DNA of 5,328 nt from Patescibacteria group bacterium (GTDB lineage Bacteria > Patescibacteriota > Gracilibacteria > UBA1369 > PNNO01): NCBI GenBank assembly GCA_018821175.1, contig JAHJMX010000132.1:1-5328 (forward strand). The letters run 5' to 3'. Within the stretch, counting starts at the first letter, position 1. The number at the start of each line of letters is the position of its first letter. Under the pieces are notes generated by a model. It searched no databases, was not told where the DNA came from, and saw only the letters and a list, made by a program, of their open reading frames with translations. Shown piece after piece: positions 1 to 5,328 of this stretch. Position numbers and translations under genes: made by a program.

Positions 1-135
1 ACGAAAATAAATAGAATGATCTTGCTGTCGCGGAGCTTTCCATTTAGTTATGTCCAGGGAAGCATATGAGTGTGTTATGAGAGATAGCCCTTTATATAGT
101 CTATTTAGTCATATTCCGTCACTTTAATTTTAATT
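1..135. other. Upstream leader of rpoB, no gene supported
   Basis: No coding region can be supported here. The first plus-strand frame is open from the window edge to a TGA at 67-69 (about 22 codons). It could be the tail of an upstream gene, but it carries no recognisable motif. On the minus strand an ATG at 43-41 opens a frame leaving the window after 14 codons, too little to judge. The stretch from about 20 to 60 is richer in G+C than the AT-rich part next to rpoB. No tRNA-like fold and no strong terminator hairpin was seen. It most likely holds the 5' untranslated region and promoter of rpoB. Confidence 0.5.
95..100 (+). promoter_or_regulatory. Possible -10 box for rpoB (TATAGT)
   Basis: TATAGT matches the sigma-70-type -10 consensus TATAAT at five of six positions. 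It would put a transcription start near 106-108 and leave a leader of roughly 30 nt before the ATG at 136. No good -35 hexamer lies 16-18 nt upstream and there is no extended TG motif. In DNA this AT-rich such a box can arise by chance, so this is a weak call. Confidence 0.2.
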
Positions 136-450
136 ATGCCTAAGAAAGAAACTGCTAAAGACAAAGCGGGTAAGAAGGTTGTAAAAAAACAATCTCCTGC
201 TAAAGTCAAGGCAAAAGTTGTTGAGCCCAAGAAAAAGGAAGTAAAAAAAGTAGTTAAAGAAGTAGTTAAGAAGGATGTAAAGAAAATAGCTAAAGAAGTA
301 GTTAAAAAAGTAGCTAAAGAAGTAGTGAAGGTTGAGAAAAAAGCTGATGAAAAAGCCCCTACAAAATCTACTAAAGATTCCAAGAAAGAAAAAGAAAATG
401 TGAAAGTTCGTGGTAAAAAGAGATTGTCTCTCAGAGAAGGCACTTTCAGC
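136..450 (+). other. Lysine-rich N-terminal extension of RpoB
   Basis: These 105 codons precede the conserved beta core and have no counterpart in E. coli beta. About 37 of the first 96 residues are lysine, with Val, Ala and Glu as the main partners, so the segment resembles histone-H1-like or AlgP-like basic tails in composition. Residues 36-69 place paired hydrophobic residues every four positions (VV, VV, IA, VV, VA, VV) between lysines, which would suit an amphipathic helix. The rest looks disordered. Nucleic-acid binding is an inference from charge only. The frame is stop-free, and differences between repeat copies fall partly at synonymous third positions, which favours real translation. 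Confidence 0.7.
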
Positions 451-3400
451 ATGGATCCATATATCGAGCAAACTTCTGCTCCTGTTATTTGTACAGCAAA
501 TAGAAGATATTTCTCGACTCAAAAAGATAAAGATATCGCGATTCCACCATTGATTGAAGTACAACTTAAATCTTACAAATGGTTTTTGGAAGAAGGACTA
601 CGTGATCTACTTGATGAAGTTTCTCCTATAGCAGATTTTTCTGGAAAGAAACTTGAATTGCATTTCTTAGAACATGTTATTGGTGAACCAAAATACACTC
701 CAGAAGAAGCTAGACGTAAAAACGTTTCTTATGAAGCTCCATTGAAAGTTCATGTGCAATTGATTAACAAGATGACAGGTGAAATTAAAGAGCAAGATAT
801 TTTCTTAGGAAGTATACCTTTAATGACAGTTCGCGGAACATTCATCATTAATGGAATCGAACGTGTAGTTGTAAGTCAAATCGTTCGTTCTCCTGGTGTA
901 TTCTTTTCAAAAAATGCTGCTGCCCCAGGAATGCATTCAGCAAAAATCATCCCAAAACGTGGAGCTTGGCTTGAAATTGAAACTGACAAAAAAGGGATCA
1001 TTACAGTGAAAATTGATCGTAAGAGAAAAATCCCTATCACTGCACTTCTTCGTGTATTTGGATATGAAAAAGATACTGAACTTTTGGCTTTATTCAAAAA
1101 TGAAATTACTGATATCGAACATGATTATATTTTAAACACTCTTGAAAAAGATCCTTCAAAAACTTTGGATGAAGCATACCAAAGTATATATAGGAAGATT
1201 AGACCTGGTGATCTTGCGACACCAGAAAACGCTAAAGCCCTAATACATTCTATGTTCTTTGATTATAGAAAGTATGACATGGGACCAGTCGCTAGATATA
1301 AATTGAATAAAAGATTTAAATTAAATACACCAAACGAGAAGAAATTTCACACATTTCAAGTTGATGATTTAATTCATATTTTGAAACGACTTATTAAGTT
1401 AAATGACAAAGAGTGTGAACCAGATGACATTGATCACTTAAGTAATAGACGTGTTAGAGCAGTTGGAGAGCTTGTTCAAAACAAATTTAGAGTTGGTTTA
1501 CTGAGAACAGATAGAATCGCTAAAGATCGTATGACAGTTATGGATCTTGAAACAGTAACTCCAACACAACTTATCAATTCAAGACCAATTACTGCTTCTC
1601 TTAGAGAATTTTTTGCAAGTTCTCAATTATCGCAATTCATGGATCAAACAAATCCACTTGCTGAACTTGCTCACAAAAGAAGGCTTTCTGCAATGGGTCC
1701 TGGAGGACTTTCACGTGAACGTGCTTCATTCGATGTACGTGATGTACATGCGTCGCATTATGGACGTATTTGTCCAATCGCTACACCTGAAGGACCAAAT
1801 ATCGGACTTGTTGTCCATCTTGCTTCTTATGCAAGAGTTAATGATTATGGATTTATTGAAACTCCATTCACAGAAGTTCAACATGTAGCACAAAACAAAT
1901 TTAAAGATATTGTTGGACGTACAATTACTGCAGATATCGTAGATCCAAAAGGTAAAAAGGTTGTTGCGAAAGCAGGAACTACACTTGATGAAAAAACTGC
2001 AAAAGCAATTGAAAAAATCGATATTAAAGAAATTCCAGTAAAACCTTTTGTAACTAAAAAAACAGCTTATTACGATGCTGATGAAGAAAAACCGTTAACT
2101 ATTGCCGAAGCAAATACTGAAATAAATGAAGAAACTGGAGAATTTATAGATGACCGTGTTGCAGTTCGTCGTGATGGAGAACCACTCTCTGTTGATTCAA
2201 ACGCAGTAACACATATTGATGTATCTCCAAAGCAGATTATCTCGATAACAACATCTTTGATCCCGTTCCTTGAGCATGATGATAATACTCGTGCTTCGAT
2301 GGGATCAAACATGCAACGTCAAGCTGTATCACTAGTTTCTCCACATGCTCCAATTGTTGGAACAGGTATGGAAGAAATGGCAGCGAAAAGTTCTGGGCTT
2401 GTGATTGCTGCTGAAGATGACGGAACTATTTCATACGTTGATGGAAATGAAATTCAAGTTATTTACAAAAATGGACGTAAAGCGGTTTACCCATTACGTG
2501 TTTATGAAAGATCAAACCAGGGAACTGCGATTCACCAACGAGTTATTGTAGAAAAAGGTCAAAAAGTTAAAAAAGGAGAAGCCCTTGCAGACGGTGCAGC
2601 TACAGAAGGAGGAGAACTTGCTCTTGGGCAAAACCTTCTTGTTGCATACATGTCATGGCAAGGTTACAACTATGAGGATGCGGTAATTATCTCAGACAAA
2701 CTCGTACGTGAAGGGGTTTATGATTCAGTGCATATTGAAACATTCTCATTTGATGTCCGTGACACAAAACTTGGACCTGAGATTGTCACTCGTGACATCC
2801 CAAATGTTGGAGAAAATAAATTAAAAGACCTTGATGAATATGGAGTTATCCGTATAGGTGCGACAGTTCATGAAGGAGATATTTTGGTTGGGAAAATCAC
2901 TCCAAAAGGTGAAACTGAACTAACTGCTGAAGAGAGACTTCTTCGGGCTATCTTCGGAGATAAAGCTCGTGACGTTAAAGATACGTCACTAAGACTCCCA
3001 GGGGGAGAAGGTGGAAAAGTCGTTAACATCCAAATCTTCACAAGGCAAAATGGAGATGAATTACAAACAGGAGTAAATAGACAACTCAAAGTAAGTGTGG
3101 CACAAACAAGAAAAATCTCTGTTGGAGATAAAATCGCTGGACGCCATGGAAACAAGGGTGTGATTTCAATTATCGTGCCTCAAGAAGACATGCCATTCCT
3201 TCCAGATGGAACCCCTGTTGATATCGTTCTTAATCCACTCGGTGTATCAAGTCGTATGAATATTGGACAAATCCTTGAAACCCATATTGGATGGGCTGCT
3301 AGCAAACTTGGTTTCAAAGTTGCTACCCCAACTTTAAACGGAATTACAACAGAAAAAATCAAAGAATTGCTTAAAAAAGCAGATCTTCCTGAAGATGGAA

Positions 3401-4047
3401 AAATTCAATTATACGATGGACGTACTGGTGAACCATTTAGTCATAAAACAACTGTTGGTATCGCTTACATCTTAAAGTTGAGCCATTTGATTGAAGATAA
3501 GATGCATGCAAGAAGCGTCGGTCCTTACTCTCTCGTTACACAACAACCACTTGGAGGTAAAGCTCAACATGGTGGACAACGTTTCGGAGAAATGGAGGTA
3601 TGGGCACTTGAAGCATACGGAGCATCACACACTCTTCAAGAAATGCTTACAATTAAATCAGATGATGTTTACGGAAGAGCAAAGGCCTACGAATCAATCG
3701 TCAAAGGTATCCCAATTCGAAAACCACGAACTCCGGAAAGTTTCAATGTACTTGTAAAGGAGCTTCAAAGTTTATGTCTAAGTGTAGATCTTATTGATTC
3801 ACATAAAGATGATGAAGCTATTTATGAAGAAACTTACACAACTAAAGATGCTAAATTGGAGGAAGCTGGCATTTTAGATGAAGACGTTGAAGACAGAGAA
3901 CCAATCGCAAAGGAAATTGTTGAAAAATTAAACGAAGAAATTATTGATACAACAGAGCCTGGAGAAGACGTCGAATTCACTGAAACTGCTGCTGCCGAAC
4001 TTGCAGAAATTGAAGCAGAAAAGCAAGAAGCAGAAGATTTCGAATAA
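136..4047 (+). CDS. rpoB: DNA-directed RNA polymerase subunit beta (RpoB) with basic N-tail and acidic C-tail
   Basis: This is the beta subunit of bacterial RNA polymerase, which forms one side of the catalytic cleft with beta' in the alpha2-beta-beta'-omega core. It has 1303 codons and ends in TAA. The core begins near residue 136 (IEVQLKSYKWF). Family landmarks follow in order: the rifampicin region (SSQLSQFMDQ at 495-504, HKRR at 513-516), RDVHASHYGR and TPEGPNIGL after it, YEDA with E847/D848, GDKIAGRHGNKG with K999 and K1007, SRMNIGQILE from 1039, and GGQRFGEMEVWALEAYGA from 1147. These include equivalents of the E. coli catalytic-centre residues E813/D814, K1065 and K1073. Both large E. 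coli inserts (SI1, SI2) are absent. A 50-60-residue insert follows the rifampicin region at about 588-640. Residues 1-105 are a lysine-rich extension and 1222-1303 an acidic tail. ATG 136 is the first start after the in-frame stop at 106-108 and has no clear Shine-Dalgarno. ATG 451 (M106) is a credible alternative giving 1198 aa, near canonical. ssb follows after 64 nt and rpoC is not next. The identity is certain; the exact start is not. Confidence 0.98.
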   Translation: MPKKETAKDKAGKKVVKKQSPAKVKAKVVEPKKKEVKKVVKEVVKKDVKKIAKEVVKKVAKEVVKVEKKADEKAPTKSTKDSKKEKENVKVRGKKRLSLREGTFSMDPYIEQTSAPVICTANRRYFSTQKDKDIAIPPLIEVQLKSYKWFLEEGLRDLLDEVSPIADFSGKKLELHFLEHVIGEPKYTPEEARRKNVSYEAPLKVHVQLINKMTGEIKEQDIFLGSIPLMTVRGTFIINGIERVVVSQIVRSPGVFFSKNAAAPGMHSAKIIPKRGAWLEIETDKKGIITVKIDRKRKIPITALLRVFGYEKDTELLALFKNEITDIEHDYILNTLEKDPSKTLDEAYQSIYRKIRPGDLATPENAKALIHSMFFDYRKYDMGPVARYKLNKRFKLNTPNEKKFHTFQVDDLIHILKRLIKLNDKECEPDDIDHLSNRRVRAVGELVQNKFRVGLLRTDRIAKDRMTVMDLETVTPTQLINSRPITASLREFFASSQLSQFMDQTNPLAELAHKRRLSAMGPGGLSRERASFDVRDVHASHYGRICPIATPEGPNIGLVVHLASYARVNDYGFIETPFTEVQHVAQNKFKDIVGRTITADIVDPKGKKVVAKAGTTLDEKTAKAIEKIDIKEIPVKPFVTKKTAYYDADEEKPLTIAEANTEINEETGEFIDDRVAVRRDGEPLSVDSNAVTHIDVSPKQIISITTSLIPFLEHDDNTRASMGSNMQRQAVSLVSPHAPIVGTGMEEMAAKSSGLVIAAEDDGTISYVDGNEIQVIYKNGRKAVYPLRVYERSNQGTAIHQRVIVEKGQKVKKGEALADGAATEGGELALGQNLLVAYMSWQGYNYEDAVIISDKLVREGVYDSVHIETFSFDVRDTKLGPEIVTRDIPNVGENKLKDLDEYGVIRIGATVHEGDILVGKITPKGETELTAEERLLRAIFGDKARDVKDTSLRLPGGEGGKVVNIQIFTRQNGDELQTGVNRQLKVSVAQTRKISVGDKIAGRHGNKGVISIIVPQEDMPFLPDGTPVDIVLNPLGVSSRMNIGQILETHIGWAASKLGFKVATPTLNGITTEKIKELLKKADLPEDGKIQLYDGRTGEPFSHKTTVGIAYILKLSHLIEDKMHARSVGPYSLVTQQPLGGKAQHGGQRFGEMEVWALEAYGASHTLQEMLTIKSDDVYGRAKAYESIVKGIPIRKPRTPESFNVLVKELQSLCLSVDLIDSHKDDEAIYEETYTTKDAKLEEAGILDEDVEDREPIAKEIVEKLNEEIIDTTEPGEDVEFTETAAAELAEIEAEKQEAEDFE
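244..327 (+). repeat. Three imperfect 24-nt (8-codon) repeats in the rpoB 5' region
   Basis: Three copies encode the octapeptides KKVVKEVV (244-267), KKIAKEVV (280-303) and KKVAKEVV (304-327). The second and third are directly tandem, and the first is set off by the four codons KKDV. The unit is a whole number of codons, so gain or loss of a copy would keep the reading frame. Copy differences are a mix of synonymous (AAA/AAG, GTT/GTG) and conservative (Val/Ile, Val/Ala) changes. Confidence 0.8.
434..453 (+). promoter_or_regulatory. Possible ribosome binding site and internal rpoB start at ATG 451
   Basis: GAGAAGG at 434-440 contains AGAAGG, one mismatch from AGGAGG, and lies 10 nt before the in-frame ATG at 451-453 (M106). 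This is the best Shine-Dalgarno-like match upstream of any start in the window, and it leads to an N-terminus of canonical length: 34 residues before the IEVQL segment, close to the ~30 in E. coli beta. It may be chance, because these bases also encode Arg-Glu-Gly. If used, it would give a beta subunit without the basic tail. Confidence 0.3.
1897..2055 (+). other. Beta-subunit insert after the rifampicin region, BBM-like
   Basis: Residues about 588-640 interrupt the alignment with E. coli beta between the ETPF segment and the conserved IAEANTEIN / IPFLEHDD segment. The insert reads GRTITADIVDPKGKKVVAKA, then a helix-like TLDEKTAKAIEKIDIKEIPV and a short strand. This pattern (GR-x-DPKGK-x-AKAG-x-hydrophobic helix-IKEIPV) resembles the small beta-beta' modules that occur as inserts in bacterial beta and beta' subunits. 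The assignment is by recalled pattern and unaligned. Its surface position and role are unknown; it may be common in the lineage. Confidence 0.55.
3799..4044 (+). other. Acidic C-terminal tail of RpoB
   Basis: The conserved beta C-terminus ends near LVKELQSLCLSVDL (residues 1206-1219), where E. coli beta also nearly stops. Residues 1222-1303 continue for about 80 more, of which roughly 32 are Asp or Glu against about 7 Lys/Arg. The stretch is rich in EE, ED and Ala-Glu runs (AAAELAEIEAEKQEAEDFE at the very end) and looks disordered or helical. It has no motif I recognise. Its charge is opposite to the N-terminal extension of the same protein. Confidence 0.75.
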
Positions 4048-4111
4048 AATTCAATCTAAAATAATAGATTTAAAAAACTCTTAAATTCTAAAAAATTAAC
4101 CCAAAAAGAGA
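4048..4111 (+). other. rpoB-ssb spacer with overlapping short inverted repeats
   Basis: This 64-nt AT-rich gap contains AATCTA (4053-4058) that can pair with TAGATT (4065-4070) across a 6-nt loop. The same downstream arm, as TAGATTTAA (4065-4073), can pair instead with TTAAATTCTA (4081-4090) with one bulged T. Neither stem is GC-rich and neither is followed by a T-run on the plus strand, so this is not a convincing intrinsic terminator. Read-through from rpoB into ssb is therefore plausible. TAAAAT at 4045-4050 is a weak -10-like match. Confidence 0.35.
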
Positions 4112-4696
4112 ATGAGAAGTGTAAATAAAGTTATATTAATCGGGAACTTGACTCGAAATCCAGAAATGAGACAAACTTCAAATGGTCAAACTGTAACAAC
4201 ATTTTGTATTGCAACAAACCGAGAATGGGTCACTAAAGACGGAGGAAAGCATGGACTTGCTGAATATCATGACATTGTTGCCTGGGCAAAACTCGCAGAA
4301 ATCTGCAGTAAATACCTTAAAAAAGGGAAGTTGGTTTATATTGAAGGATATCTAAAAACAAGAAGTTGGGATACTCCAGAAGGCGTTAAGAAATTCAGAA
4401 CTGAGGTTGTAGCTCAAGACATGATTATGCTTGAAAAGAGACCTCAAGGGGAAAGTGACATTGATTATATTCCTGAATCAGACATGGATTTTGTAGATCA
4501 CGGAGGCGACAATATGGAAAACTTCGAAGAAGAACAGACAACTCCTGCTCCGGCTACAACAATTGATGAAAAACCAAGAGAAGAAGTCCAAGCACCTGCG
4601 CCTGCACCTACTGAAAGTTTTGTAGAAGAAAAACCTGAGGAAAAAGCTACAGAAATCAATACTGGAATCGATATTGCTGGAGACTTAGGTCTTTAA
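4112..4696 (+). CDS. ssb: Single-stranded DNA-binding protein (SSB)
   Basis: SSB coats single-stranded DNA during replication, repair and recombination and recruits partner enzymes through its C-terminal tip. This 194-residue protein opens with the classic MRSVNKVILIGNLTRNPEMR, followed by an OB-fold domain to about residue 110. W39, Y52, W58 and W86 align with the DNA-stacking positions W40, W54, F60 and W88 of E. coli SSB, and KGKLVYIEGYLKTRSW is the usual strand 4-5 region. Residues 111-184 are a disordered acidic, Pro/Ala-rich linker. The protein ends GIDIAGDLGL and lacks the terminal Pro-Phe of the usual acidic tip. ATG 4112 is fixed by the conserved N-terminus. It has only a poor AAAGAG directly against the start codon. 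The gene lies 64 nt after rpoB and 26 nt before the antiporter on the same strand. The length is slightly above the common 150-180 aa, owing to the linker. Confidence 0.97.
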   Translation: MRSVNKVILIGNLTRNPEMRQTSNGQTVTTFCIATNREWVTKDGGKHGLAEYHDIVAWAKLAEICSKYLKKGKLVYIEGYLKTRSWDTPEGVKKFRTEVVAQDMIMLEKRPQGESDIDYIPESDMDFVDHGGDNMENFEEEQTTPAPATTIDEKPREEVQAPAPAPTESFVEEKPEEKATEINTGIDIAGDLGL

Positions 4697-4722
4697 TCAC
4701 TACAAATTAACTTATTCATACC

Positions 4723-5328
4723 TTGTCTGAATTAATAAAAGAAATAATCGTATTCGCAGCGTCACTGTTTTTTCTTGTAAAAGCAGCTGACTACTTCGTT
4801 GAATATTCAGAAAAATTAGGATTATCACTTAAAGTTCCACAATTTATCATTGGTGTAACGATCGTAAGTATTGGAACTTCATTACCTGAGCTTGTAACAT
4901 CTATCTTTTCTGTGTTGGAAGGAGAAACTACAATGGTCGCAGGAAACGTAATCGGTTCTAATATAGCAAATATTTTACTAGTAGTTGGTATTAGTACGAT
5001 AATTGCGCGCAAAATCGAAATCCAAAAAAGCATAATTAGGCTAGATTTGCCATTACTCGTAGGATCAGGAGCAATTCTAATCCTGACGATGAAAGATGGC
5101 GTTTTTACATTGCCTGAAGCGATTTTGTCGATTGTTGGATTTTTGATTTATCTTCTATATAACGTCACTGAACACAAATCAAGCCTTGTTGAACAAGAAG
5201 TTAAGCGAATAGAAACTCTCGAAGAAGAACAAAAACCTAAATTTAAATGGACATATCCTGTTTGGATAGTTTTGTCGGCCATTGGTCTATTTATCAGTGG
5301 GAAATTCACTGTAAGCTCAGTTATTGCA
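4723..5328 (+). CDS. Na+/Ca2+ (cation/calcium) antiporter, CaCA family, YrbG-like, 3'-truncated by window
   Basis: This is an integral inner-membrane exchanger of the Ca2+:cation antiporter family, which usually exports Ca2+ using the Na+ or H+ gradient. 202 codons are visible and the frame is open at the window end. The first alpha repeat is clear: GTSLPELVTS at 51-60 and GNVIGSNIANILLVVG at 74-89. T52, S53, E56, S79 and N83 match the ion-ligand positions of NCX_Mj (T50, S51, E54, S77, N81) by motif. Hydrophobic segments lie at about 6-20, 41-61, 75-94, 109-123, 127-146 and 178-192. A hydrophilic, charged loop at about 149-176 is where the family's central loop falls. The second alpha repeat and C-terminus lie beyond the window (usual length about 310-330 aa). 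TTG 4723 is chosen because the frame is stopped at 4708-4710 and the first ATG (codon 71) would delete most of the alpha repeat. No Shine-Dalgarno is visible. The substrate ion is not provable from sequence. Confidence 0.93.
   Translation, partial: MSELIKEIIVFAASLFFLVKAADYFVEYSEKLGLSLKVPQFIIGVTIVSIGTSLPELVTSIFSVLEGETTMVAGNVIGSNIANILLVVGISTIIARKIEIQKSIIRLDLPLLVGSGAILILTMKDGVFTLPEAILSIVGFLIYLLYNVTEHKSSLVEQEVKRIETLEEEQKPKFKWTYPVWIVLSAIGLFISGKFTVSSVIA

Noticed and set aside
40..117. Two similar segments, CCATTTAGTTATGTCC (40-55) and CTATTTAGTCATATTCC (101-117), as a possible operator pair
   Set aside because: The match is imperfect, has an indel, and is within chance for AT-rich DNA. The 61-nt offset does not point to a known site.
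105..564. Long minus-strand open frames rich in Phe, Ser, Thr and Leu opposite the rpoB 5' end
   Set aside because: They are the reverse complement of lysine-rich AAA/AAG codons, which read as TTT/CTT. The low-complexity composition and full overlap with the rpoB frame mark them as shadows.
1613..1888. Plus-strand open frame of about 90 codons in another frame inside rpoB
   Set aside because: It overlaps the most conserved part of RpoB (rifampicin region) and has no recognisable motif of its own.
2868..3362. Minus-strand open frames inside rpoB
   Set aside because: They lie opposite the conserved catalytic core of RpoB and have no protein-like motif or initiation signal.
3491..3757. Plus-strand alternate-frame open frame near the rpoB 3' end
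   Set aside because: It overlaps the conserved GGQRFGEMEVWALEAYGA region and its sequence looks like a frame-shifted reading of it.
4048..4111. Intrinsic terminator after rpoB
   Set aside because: The stems are A/T only and no T-run follows them on the plus strand.
4791..5033. Minus-strand open frame opposite the antiporter gene
   Set aside because: The plus strand encodes the CaCA alpha repeat here; the antisense frame is a hydrophobic-codon mirror.
1..5328. New multi-gene system, mobile element or CRISPR array
   Set aside because: The genes are two core housekeeping genes and one known transporter family. I saw no spaced repeats, no transposase or integrase motif and no terminal inverted repeats.

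Overview
The window holds three co-directional plus-strand genes, all AT-rich. They are a complete rpoB (RNA polymerase beta subunit), a complete ssb (single-stranded DNA-binding protein), and the 5' two-thirds or so of a CaCA-family Na+/Ca2+ (cation/calcium) antiporter gene that runs off the right edge.

Organism: the conserved beta core has a style I associate with Patescibacteria (CPR), most likely Parcubacteria-like. The clues are the segment around IEVQLKSYKWFLEEGLRDL, the absence of both large proteobacterial lineage inserts, and a short insert after the rifampicin region. This is recognition from memory, not a search. No in-frame TGA occurs in any of the three genes, so standard bacterial code 11 fits and there is no sign of the TGA=Gly code of Gracilibacteria/Absconditabacteria. 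Shine-Dalgarno sequences are weak or absent before all three starts.

Layout: 1-135 is an upstream leader with no supportable gene and at best a -10-like box. 136-4047 is rpoB. 4048-4111 is a 64-nt AT-rich spacer with overlapping short inverted repeats and no convincing terminator. 4112-4696 is ssb. 4697-4722 is a 26-nt spacer. 4723-5328 is the antiporter, starting at a TTG and open to the window end. The close spacing and shared strand allow a single transcription unit, but this is not shown.

The genes are core housekeeping functions (transcription, ssDNA protection) plus an ion transporter, and I see no mobile element, CRISPR array, RNA gene or new multi-gene system. The unusual part is in RpoB. 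A normal catalytic core carries a ~105-residue lysine-rich N-terminal extension containing an octapeptide repeat, and an ~80-residue strongly acidic C-terminal tail. Other points worth a look are the missing rpoC directly after rpoB, an SSB whose C-terminal tip departs from the usual acidic-Pro-Phe ending, and an alternative internal rpoB start that would remove the basic extension.
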